Assembly: GCF_000524195.1 (NCBI RefSeq)
Contig: NW_020170508.1
Span: forward strand, 114,109 to 178,108
DNA from: Echinococcus granulosus
Taxonomy: Eukaryota > Platyhelminthes > Cestoda > Cyclophyllidea > Taeniidae
DNA length: 64,000 nt
Direction of reading: 5' to 3'
Shown here: positions 12,768 to 24,700 of the stretch, piece by piece
Layout: every line of letters begins with the position of its first letter
How positions within the stretch are numbered: position 1 is the first letter of the stretch
Made by a program: the position numbers and the translations under genes
The notes under the pieces: generated by a model
What the model saw: only the letters and a program-made list of their open reading frames with translations
Database searches by the model: none
Told to the model about the DNA's origin: nothing

Positions 12768-15700
12768 GTAGGTCTTGGGGATGTGGGGCGGGGAGGATTG
12801 GGGAAGTAGGGTGGTTTCTTGAATTCTTCTTCATCTGCTTTAAAACTGAGGGAATTCTCTTAATCAAAAATTAATAGTTTTGGGATCTTGATGGTTACAT
12901 GGAACCAATACTCTACAATCCTTTCTCCTTTCTGCCTTGTTCTCACTCTAATGTCCTCCAGTCCCCAATGTAGGTTTCGTTTAGCGACTGGGTACGGAGG
13001 GATATCTAAGTATAAATATCGTAGGTGCCTTTAACACAGACGTCGAAGTCTGGTGTCATGCGAGATTGTAAGCATTGCTTGAACCGGAGGGGGTTTTTAT
13101 GACCTACAGATTCATTCCTGGGAAGCAGAAGTCTTCCTTTCACGATATTCGGGATTTTGGTTCATTGGAACCGGCTGGTGACCTGGGAAAGTGGTCTGGG
13201 AGACTCTAGAAATGAAATTCAAAAGAAGATGAGCTAGAAGGAGCTTTTTTAGTAGAAGAGTACTCGTTTGACTGTCAAACCCCCAAGTCGTTGAAAGAAG
13301 CTTCATGGGTGCTGGCGCCACAGTTGACCACTTTGAAGCTCGTGTCTTCGTGCCACGTGACACACCCAGGGTCGAATTCTGCCGCCCCGAGCTCTCGAGA
13401 ACCACCGAACTATGCAGGGCTCACTGCACTACACCGATCTCGAGCACCGACCTTTTAATCCTGCTTGTGATAACGTTCTCTTCATTGATCTGGAATACTT
13501 ACCCCCAAACACGCCTATGCTGACGTTTGACAATGACTTCAGGTCTATATGCTATCCAGGAATAGCTATTCCCCTCTACATAGCCGGTCCCATGTTAGTT
13601 TTGCGCTTAAAGTGTGAACAAGCCTCCGATGAAGACAGTGACAGCTTCTTTTATGACTTGGAAGCGGAGGAGGTTCAGCCACCAACGCCCGAGAATCCCC
13701 AATGCGAGGTGTGCCGTTTGGTCGATTGGCTGTTGCGAGATTGTGAGGACTACAGGGACTGTTATGAATACTTGCAAAGCAAATCTCAGACCATAATCTA
13801 CGGGGCAATGAAGGAGATTTGGTGTCGTCTGGAACCCAAGCCACTTCTCATTTCAGAGTGCCTTATTTCAATCTCAAGAAACATTGATTTGAAGAGGCTC
13901 ACCAGAATTAGAAGCCTTTCCTTCCCAGGCGATTCGAAATGCCTCATGCGGAACCTGGATTGGCCGACTCGAAGGGCCTATTCGGTGACATGGATGAATG
14001 CCATCATCCGTGCTGTTCGTCAAACTCTAGATTGTGGAGGCATCTTCAATGATGTCGCATGCTTTATCTTCGCCAATCTCACTCGAATTTTGCAGGATTT
14101 TGTGATGCGGGTATCAAACCCTCCGGCCAATTATGATTGTATCAATCAATTTTACATCCTCGATGCCATTCGACGTCGACCCATCACGGTGAGGACTGCA
14201 ATTATGCGGCTGGCGAAGGAGGTCAGCCTCCATCTCACGCATGTGGATGATAATTGGTACGCGGGCGGGGGTTGTGGTGGGGAGGGGGGACGGGAGGACC
14301 CCAGAGACATATATACTGGTGATGCACTAGCACAAGGCGTGGTTGAAAATATTTTTGTTATGAATATGCCCCAACTGTTCTGCAGAAATGTCTCCCCCCA
14401 CCAGCTGTACGTGCACCATCGTGATTGTCAAAGGCACCCGGAACGGTGTCCTTGTCGGTATGCTCGATACGCAGGCGTGCGGATGTGCTAGCGCTTTCTT
14501 TTCTTGCTGCTAAAGCATTCCTAACATTCGGTTTAACTAGTTTTCATTACTTCTAAAGGGCTGTCATGTCCTTATTGAAAAAAGAAATCAGTTCATATTT
14601 TCCATTCAAGTGACATTTGTCCCCTTCTGGTCTGTTATCTCGCATACGGTGCTGGCAGTCTACTTATTTTTTTTAAGTAGAAGTGGCTCCTAAATGAATA
14701 GCTATTGAGTTTGTACAAGGTAATAATAATGATAGGGAGTAAAAATGACAACACTTCCCAGCATCGCATTAGTCATGGGGCGCTCCGCGGGTTCAGGCTT
14801 GACGACTCCGTTAACAAACAAAATCCCACTTATTAGTGCGCATTGTTTTGTGGACATCCACGCCACTGTCTTTGCTGTCTGCCATCTTAGCTAATCTAGA
14901 CTGCTTCACTCACGGTGTGTCACGATGCATGTGAAATCAAACGTCCCGGTTTGACTTCAACACCCCTCGCAGTCCCACGTGACGCACACCCAGGGTCGAT
15001 TTTCGCGACAACCCGTGTATGTGTAGTTGTGCGTTTGTCTGGTCTCTCTAGGACCTTAATTCATCCAACGATGCAAGAAGTGTTAGAGCTAGAGCCACAA
15101 GTATATAACCCTCGACATGAGTCTGAACTACTTCATCGGCCGTTTGATTCACAAATCGACACAGACCTCTACATTGACCTGGAGAACTTGCCTCCAGACA
15201 CACCAATGATGACATTTGGGAATGACTACGATTTGCTGTCAGATGAAGGTATTAGCATCCCCCTCTTTATAGCAGGTCCTATGAAGGTGCTGCGTAGCAT
15301 TAATGACGAGCGTGGAATTCAACACCCTGATAACTTCTTGCTTGATCTCGACTATAGGCTAATATACGACCCAACACCCTATGAGCCTCAGTGTGATGTG
15401 TGCGAGTTGGTGCGGTGGCTCCTGACGGAATGCGAGAATTATGGTCAGTGCTTAGAAGAGTTGTTTGGCCTGCAACAGATTGTAATTTTTGAGATTATGC
15501 GAGAGATTTGGTGTCGGTTGCGTCCAAAACCCTTGGTCTTTTCGGGGCGACATCTTCAGCACGCATTAAGGATCAACTATTTCATGCTGCCGGCCTCTAA
15601 TATTTTTGTTTCTCCCATGACTCCGATGTTAGGGGAGATCTTACCGGGCTGGGAGGAAGTGCGATATTCTTCGTTGGAGTGGACTAACGGCTTCATGTTT

Positions 15701-18700
15701 CTCATTCGCGACGACATTGACAATGCTGGTCCACTGGGTCATATATCGGGTTTCATTTTTGCCAACCTCATTCGGCTTTTGCGTGTACACCTTGAAAATG
15801 AATTGCCCCAATTGGCCGAAGGTACAAACTCGGAGTTTTACGTCTTAGATGCTATCCGAGCAAACCCATTAGTAGTGCTGCAAGCAGTCATGAAGCTGGG
15901 AAGAGCTGTCTTTCTGACGCTCACGGCACTGGAGGGAGATTGGCTCCCCTACGATACCCCACCGCCTCGAGGTTTTCGTAAAGAGGAGAGCCAGTGGTAT
16001 CGTCGCAGTGTACGACGCATTGTGGAGAATATGCTGATGATGAACTTGGCTGAATTATTTTTTAATGCTAGCAACGCGGAAAGCTTTTACAGACACCGTG
16101 ATGACTGTACGATCTCCCCACATACGTGTCTTTGTCGCTTTGCACGATTTCTTGAAAGTACAAATTAGCTCTCTCCTGAGCGGGAGAGGGGGCTACTTGC
16201 AATGCGCCTGACGAGTTCGTGTCTCGCCATTGTCATGACTCCACGATGGAGTGCACAATTTAGTTGAAATAATACATGCAATCAATTTAATTGTGCTATC
16301 TGGTACGTTTTTTTTTTCTTTTTTGCATAGAGCTCGAGAATTAAGACAGTAGAGGGTGCCTGACATTACTTTGAAATGTCTGAATCACTACTCTTTTCTA
16401 CTTCTTGTAAGCAATGATGCGAAAGCGTGACTAGAAATTTTGAGTGCGATTTTTGTAACCCACGTGCAACAGGGACACTCCTTTACCTTCTTTGATGTTT
16501 GACTTGTGCTGTCTAGAGGTGGTGGATGGGTCATCATAATTGATCCCCTGGCATCCTGTGACTTGGACTCACGTGACAGAGGATCAATCTCGGCTACGGT
16601 GGATGCTCGTGAAGGTGTGTAGGTATCATGAATTTCGAAAGTTCTGCCTGTTCTCCCCGTCACGCCTGCGGTGTTCCGCATCGCGAATTTGATCCTCAGT
16701 GTGATGAGCATCTCTACATTAATTTGGACTGCATGTCCCCGGGGACGCCCATGGTGGCATTTGATGACAAATACAAATGCTGTGTGGAACAGGGTGTAGA
16801 AATACCCGTCTTCATAGCAGGTCCGTTGATGGTATTGCGTACTCTCGTTGAAAGGAGTCAAGATTGCAACTCTGGCAGTTTCTTCGATTGTCTCGACTAT
16901 ACTGCAATATACGATCCAACACCAGAGAATCCTCAGTGTTTGGTTTGCTGCCTAGTGCGGTGGCTGCTGACGCAATGTTGCAGTTTTCAGGAGTGTATGG
17001 ATAGCTTGTACAACCATGACCAGATAGTCGTGTTTGAAGTGATGCGAGAGATTGTTGTTCGCCTGCAACCCAAGCCACTGTCCATTTCACCTCGACATAT
17101 TGAACATGCAAAGCGGTTCAACTACATCGGTCTGCCATTCCATAACTTCTTGCTCTGCCCCATCGGCTCCAATTCTACCATGAAATGCGCTGATTGGACT
17201 ACACAGTTGCTGGGTTCATTGGAGTGGACAAATGGATTTATGTACCTCATGTACTTGGACATCGGTGATCGAGGCATACACAGCCACGTGGCGCGCTTCA
17301 TCCTCGTTAATATTATCCGAATTTTGCGTCGATACAGCGAGGTTGCGTTTCCTCCGCAGTGTGATTCAGGGTTTCCACAATACTACATGCTTGAGGCTGT
17401 CCGATGCCATCAGAGAGCAGCACTACAACCAATCATGAAGTTGGCAAGATCGCTCTTCTTGGCCCTCCTCGAATACAACCCGGATGGGTTTGTGTGTGAA
17501 ACTCCACCAGTGCCGGGCTATCGGAAGGAGGAAGGCTACTCCTATCAACACAATATGCGACGCATTATGGAGAATATTTTAATGATGAATGTTACTGATA
17601 TATTCTACAACAACGTGGACCTTAATTGCACAATTGTTCATACCCTTGAGAATCACGATACGCCCAACACTTGCGCATGTCGGTTCGCCCAAGCCCTTGA
17701 AAAGGAGGACTGCTAACTCCACCACATTTGAAGCGAAACGAAAAAAAAGAAGCAGGAAAGATGTCTTGAACTATGGCATGCCATCAAGACTGTGAATGCT
17801 AAATTCAACCAAAACTAATAAATTTACGAAATATGTGGGGCGTTGATTTTAGTATTTCACTTGCCGATGTGGGGGATAAGTCCTAGGGTGTTAGGTTAGG
17901 CGGTAATTTTGATCATAATTGTGTCAGGCGCGTTGGTGTAGGGGTCATAGCTGTGGTCCCGGCACCATCCACCACTGCTCTGCACGATTCCGGAGCCAAA
18001 ATCGGGAAATTGAGAGCTCGTGACTTAGTTTCACGTGACTCGTCTACAAGGAGTCACTTTCAACTACTGGGGCATGGTGGAGGTTGAGGACCTTAGTTCA
18101 ACGACAGAAGAAGAGGAAGAGGAGGAGGAGGAAGAGGAAGAAGAAGAAGGAGTAAATCCGATTCATGCCACTGACCTTGTGCATCGGGAGTACGATTCCT
18201 GTCGTGATTCAAAGATACTAATTGATTTGGAGGACTTGCCTGCAAACACGGCTATGATGGGATTTGAGGTGACCCTTAACGCAGTAGGCGATCCACAAAT
18301 CCAAATCCCCCTTTTCGTAGCTGGACCTATGTTGATTTTTCGTCTTCAGTGCGAAAATCAACCGCCCTCTTGCTTTACCACTTTCTTAAGCAAAATGTCT
18401 GCTGACCAACGGCGACAACCAACACCCGAGAATCCGGAATGTGAGGTTTGTTGCCTAGTTCAATGGCTGCTGACGGAGTGTCGAGACTACGAGGAGTGCT
18501 ATCAACGCCTGTACTATAAGTCTCAGGTCATTGTCTACGAGGTCATGAAGGAGATATGGCTTCGTTTTTATTTCAAACCACTGCTTATCTCACGAAAACA
18601 TCTACTAGTCACTAAACAAATCAACTTTTTTACTCTCGCGTCTGGCGGACCTTTCATCTTTCCCGGAGACCCGAAACGCCGCCGGTACAATCTCGATTGG

Positions 18701-21700
18701 CCGTTGAAGAAGGCCAATTCGTTATTGTGGACTAATGCGATTGCCTACACACTGCGTCAGACGTTAAATTGTGGAGGCATGCAGAACGATGTTGCTTGTT
18801 TCCTCCTCTTGAATGTCATCCGAATCGTGCGGCAATTCCTTGCCGCTGTCACACCGTTCCTCCCCACTCAGGAGATTTGTGATGAATTTCTTGTTTTTGA
18901 TAGTGTCCACAATTTCCCTCTCATTGCGCACCCAGTGGTTGTGTTATTCGCGACGGATGTGAGTAATCTCCTCCTTCGACTGGATGACTTTTGGAATGTC
19001 AACGAGTGCGGTCAAGAGGAGTGTGCATGCGATGACCTGGAGAGGTATGACTCTTACACCTATAAGTCGGCAATGAATCTCCTCCTCATGAATATGACCC
19101 GCATTTTCTATAGAAACAATTCGACACAGTTATACGTGCACTATCACGACTGTCAGCGACACCCAGAACGCTGTCTCTGTCGATATGCTCGATTTTTGGA
19201 ACAGACCGACCAAAAATGCTAAATTGTTTTTTTTATTGGCGAAAAAGAAAACTCAATTCCTGGCCCGTTTTGTCTTAAGCGAGCGTGAATGTCCGTGGTA
19301 ATGGTATTGGAACTGGGTTTAAGCGTTGACTTCAGTAAAAAATAAAGATTTTTGCGTCATTTCATTCCTTTTTCAGCGGCGAATGCAAAAAAGTACTTTC
19401 ACAGATGTCGTGCTGAGAGGTCATAGTCCTTCTACTTATTTTTTGAGTAGCATTAATATTTTGGTTAATTACCAGAGTTTGGAAGTGATCTTGTCTAAGC
19501 ATCCCATGCGACCGGGGCTATCCAACACGTCGACTGCCTCCTAAGATGGTGGTAGCCGCAAAAATTTTTGCTTCAGAAGGAAAGGAATGGGGTTGTCATG
19601 TCTAGGCGTGGGTTTGTTTAAATTATAAACTCATTTCCCTCCTCTTCCGGTTGTCGATGAGTGAATTTGAGCCGAGACACCTAATTGGGTACATCCGCGA
19701 CCACGAGAAAATGAAAAAAGAAACTCAATCTAGCTTATTGTACACTCATCTGTACTCTTTTTTCTCTACTTTCCATCCATAGTCGTCTTTCTCGGAGCCG
19801 TCGACGGAGGACCTTACGATGAATCTGTTGGCAGCCACTTTGCTCGCATTTTCACGATTGATGGAGGTACTACGCTTTGCCGAAGTGGTGGCCTGGGTTG
19901 AAGAGGTCCTTTGCTACCTTGAAGCTGCCTTTGTGTGGAACCCAACCCTCGTCCTCGATGCTGCCGTCAATGTACGCACTTGGAGTCTACCCATTTATGA
20001 TTAAAAAGTAGTGATGATGGGATAGAGTTGAGATTTGGCTGAGGTGCTGTCATAGATGGGTTCATGAATGCGGCTGGACAATCCCAGGATACCTAGCTTC
20101 GCAAATCTGCTTTAGTATTTAGCTGATCCTCTTCATGGAGAGATTTGTCTCGTGGGCAACTTTGCTGCAGATTGTGTGTAGGAAAAGCGTTCAGTTGAAT
20201 ATCTGTATGGACGACTGCTGTGCTGTAGGCTGGAGATAGAATCCCCGTGGCTAGGACCACTACATTGTTTGAGTTTGCCGTTGCTGTACTGTGCTGTACT
20301 TGGAGCCTCCCTTGGATAGGAGCAAGTATTACCTAAGTTCGTGTTTGGCACCCTTGTTTGCGCGGAATTTCGGGCATGATCAATAAGCAGCGGAATGTCC
20401 TTTTTTACCGTTGCATTCTTTCAGCTTTTGAGAGCTTTATTCGGTACTAACCTGACGAGCGTCTGGAATCCTGAATTAGCAGACAAATTCCGCTCCGTTT
20501 TGGACCCTAAGACATCGACAATGACTGGTAGGAATGCTATTCCTGTGTTTCTTGTTTCATCTATTCCACCCCACCCTAATTTCATTTGCCACCGAACAAG
20601 GCGCTGATGGCCTGGACGTCCAAATCCGACACCTCTGTGAGGCACACTTCGAAATCGCGGAAAAGTTCTGCTCCTTCAATACTATTGGCCGATCATTTTT
20701 GGACTGGTTGTACGCCGCGCGTCAATTTAATCAGCCAGCTATGCTTCGTCCCTCCTCTCTACCCTCTAATATTCAACAGGTGTGATCATTTCTTGTCGAG
20801 TTACACTTTTTAGCCCAATCTAGCCTACTACATCCGATTGTTTGAACCACTGGTGCTTCAATGTCTGCATGAATATCACCTTCGCATCGACGCGGCGGTT
20901 CAAGCGAAAATTCTTCACGTTTTGACGGTCCTAATCGAACTTGGAGTCAACTATTCCCAGTTGGATGAGGAATTCGTAAGCTGTACCTAAGTACCGAATT
21001 AAGTAGCATGCTTATTTGGTTGAAGGCGTCTAACTCTTATCCTAACTTCCTCTTCCTGTTCAACCTTTAATTTGCCATCGTTGGCATCTTTCTCTTGCGG
21101 TGTGAAAACCTCCCTGGAAGTGACCTAGCCTCGTAAACCAACTTTTTTATTCTACTTAAATTTTATTAAGTAAAAATTATTTTTTAATTTGTCGCGTATT
21201 CGCATTTAGCGCTTCCTCAAAACCGTGATGGCTCAATGCGAGTCAATGCAACACGACAATGCCACAGCCTCCTACAACCACAAAACGTCGTCCAAAGAAG
21301 TCACTCAGTTGGTGTCCAACATGTTCCAGTTCTTCGTTGCTCTCACTCATGAGAAAAAAATCAGTCTTGGCACCACTTCTGATGCAAAAACTGTGCTTTC
21401 ACTGTCTGAGGTGAGTTAAATTGCCTAAAGAAGCCACATCTCATGCAGAACAATTTGTAGATTACTTTTTTTGCTTCTTGAAGGTAGTACACTTAGCGGG
21501 GGTGCTTGCGGCTGGAGGCGTGGATGTGGATTCCTTTGTTGTTCCTGCTCTTGCTCCGCTGATAATCGATGTCTATGTGGTTCGGGGCGTCCAACATCGC
21601 TCCGCTCTTCGTGTCAAGTGGCAAAATTCACAACAGCAACGTCTTATTGACTTGAAAGATCAACTATTTAAGGATCTGCGGTAAGTGCAGATTGTTCAAT

Positions 21701-24700
21701 CGACTTATGTTGCATATTAGCGACTGGAACGCACACCGAGAGCATCTATTGGGGTTTCTGATGCCCAAATTTATCGGGCATTCAAGGATTTTTGACTTTC
21801 TGTGTGTAATTTTGGAGGATGCCTCCTTGACGGATGCTGTTTTGAAGGTGCCGTTTGATGCTGGAAGTGATTCAACGGCAAACAAAACTGCAACTGAGGT
21901 AAGTCTAATGTCTGCTGAATTTGTCAAGGTACTTATGAGTGGGTGAACTTGATCCTCTCCCCTCCTTCACATTCATTACAGATCTGTCGACACTTTCTAT
22001 CGGCCCTGGCCGACTGTCGTCTTACCATAGACACCTGTGGAGACGTAGAAGCCTGCCTTCGCCTTATTAAACGTCTAGCCTTACCACCATGGCCCACTGC
22101 AGTCATCCATGACTTCCTCCTTCGCCAACTCATCCCCATCCTCTTTCATCGACCTGCTCAAGGCTTCCTCTTCAAAGAGGTGAGAATGACAGAGACGTCC
22201 AGTTTGTTTTTTTTGTCTATTAATCCTGACTCGCCATTTTTTGTAGTCGTTGGAGCAATTCCATCGTTGGATAGCGTGCAAGTTCGTGTGTCTTCGTTTT
22301 CTCCTCCTCCTCGCCATAAAACAACCCTCGACACTTCTGCCCGCCCTTCGTGAGTTTGTTGCCTGTGGTGAGGCAGATCCACGGACTGTTCTATTTGGGT
22401 GAGTGGACAACTATTGAATCTCTAAATGGAATTTTATTTACCCGAAGGCCGTGTACTGCTAATGGATATCGGTAGGAGGTAAAAACGTCTTGTTGACAAG
22501 TTGCATTACGTTTTGACCCCTTCACAATCTTTCTGTCCAAATTTTTTAGCAGTCGTTTAAAATTTTTCGTTTTTTAAGGCATTTACTGGATCTTTTGGAG
22601 ACTACTTGCGAGGCTCTTCTTGCTTATCTACCGGATTTCGTGGACGAGGTCATCTCGAATTCCTCATCACCATCAACGGGAGAATCCTACCTTGCCTTCA
22701 TTGGACGACTGTTACTGGCTCTTGAACTGGAAATCCTAACCTTTGGTCGCCTGCGTAAGTTTTCATCACTCCATTCTATTTCTTCACGAAAGACGAAATA
22801 ATAATCTTTTTGGGACCCCATTTTAGACGCTCTCTCATCGAGTAAAATACCACAAGAAAAGGTAAAACATCTTTTACCCCCTTCCTTACTCGTAACCTTA
22901 ACCAATTACCGTCTTGCTTCCCCTTCTTCAAGGTGGAACGTCTGGACGAGTTGCTGATGATCTACGGTCGTCTAAAACCCCTTCCTCTAATCCTCTGGCA
23001 TCAAATTCGTATCGAGTTATTCCGCAACCTTAGCAGAAACTATCTCCACACCGCACCATACCATCGCAATAGCGTATGCTTCCGTAGGACTGTGTTCTTG
23101 CTTAACTTTCGAAGCAAGCAAGACGAGCCAACGGGTGACCTCAACTTTTCGCCTGCTGCTGATCTGTTGAGCCTTTTGAAGACCTCCGAGGTGCATGGAA
23201 TGATTGCTTCCGTCAAAGGCGTTGAGAAACGCTTGGTGCTCCTTAAGGAGGTCCTTTCTACTCTTATCACTGGAGTTAACGACGCTAAGGTAGGCATGGA
23301 AGGAAATTGGGAAACTCATTTTTTGTCTATGTAAAATTGATTGGCTAGCATATTCAGAGCAAAGGTTTTGAGGTGTCGATACTGAACTCGGTGTCTACTC
23401 TCTTTCGGCGATGGAAGAACTTTCAGAGATAGGTCAACCTCATCACCCTTTGGTAATCATAATATTCAAGAACGATGGAAATTTCCTAGTGAATGAGGGT
23501 GCAGTGCTTGTGGCTACTCGATTCTCCGTTTCTACAACCTGGGAATATATTTTTACTCTTTATAGACCCCTATCGAAGCTGTCGCACTGCTTGAAGACTT
23601 AAAAAAGTTGACGCAAGAGCTCTCAGGTTTGATTGCTCATAAAAGTGACAGAAAATCTGTCCTGTTGTCACTGCTTCTCCCAATCGAGAAGTGGTTTTCT
23701 CCAACTTCTCAATGCCTTATTTTTAAATTGCCTGCCATTCGAAGGGAGATGGAACTTCTTCTAGCCACTTGCCTTCGTGAAATCGACAAATCCAAGGTTT
23801 GTGAGGGAGACGATTTTTTTGTGGATCCTTCGGTTGGGGGTAGGAATGTTTATGCTTGTAAAATTGACAACTAAGCTTTGAAGAATGTCATCTTGATTGA
23901 TGCCGTGTAGGCTGAATCGGCTTAAGGCACCAATTTGACTCGAATGTTCTTCGTAGATGGACGAAATTCCAGAGACCCTAGCCACATTCCTTGCCTCCCT
24001 CGATCTCCCTACCACTACCTTCTTCACTCGTGAACTTCCTGATGCTCTAACCGACTTGCGTCATCGTTTTTCGCAAGCTGTTGAGGGCGAGGCGACAGCC
24101 TCCAACCGGGAGGGTCACTTCGTGGAGAGTCTAATCGAAGCTGCCCTGCAGAAATCCTTGCGTGTCTCCACGAAAGATGCTGGCCTGTTGGCAGCTAAAC
24201 TCCTTCAACTGAGGCGCTCCAAGGGAGGCGCCAATCTTCCTGAAGCGGTGCCTCCAAGACTTCTTCAGCACATCGTTCGACTGGGTTTTGTGGAAACGAT
24301 GAAGCGATTCAATAACGACGATGTGGGGACCTTTGGGACCGATCCATTGTGGCAGCTGGGGTAGGCAATGTTTGGTCCATTGACTGCCTAGACGACTAAT
24401 TGTTTCTTGCTTTGGAGATGTGGGAGATGTAGAGTAGCACCACGATCAAGAAGTACCAGGATCCGGTCCTTTAATGGTAAATTGGTCTCTCTCCAAGTTT
24501 GTAGAAATCCAGTTCCATGAATCGGAGCTCTACAAATATGGATGATGAAGAATAGTGTCTTGATCAGAAAGTACCAAGAATGGCTCCCAAAGGCGCATCC
24601 TTCAGTTTGCATCCCTGTCTTTGATTCGCGCTGTCATCCATCACGAATGCCTGCGCTAAGCAGGGCGTCACATATATGTGACTCGTGTTCTTTATCAGTT

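Larger units (their letters stand above)
12768..19782 (+). other. Huntingtin intron 16, host intron of a four-gene cluster
   Basis: The intron runs from a GTAGGT donor after exon 16 to an AG acceptor before exon 17, and both flanking exons are in phase 0. At 7,015 bp it is by far the largest intron of the gene. Four single-exon genes, all on the huntingtin strand, occupy about 4.4 kb of it. The leading 640 bp and trailing 560 bp show no other gene. Confidence 0.85.

Noticed and set aside
14915..15070. Upstream extension of gene B from a GTG codon
   Set aside because: It contains the E-box and CACCCAGGGTCGA stretch shared with gene A, has no protein similarity to the paralogues, and starts at a non-ATG codon.
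18035..18073. Upstream extension of gene D from a GTG codon
   Set aside because: It begins inside the E-box; an ATG at 18074 gives a start consistent with the other members.
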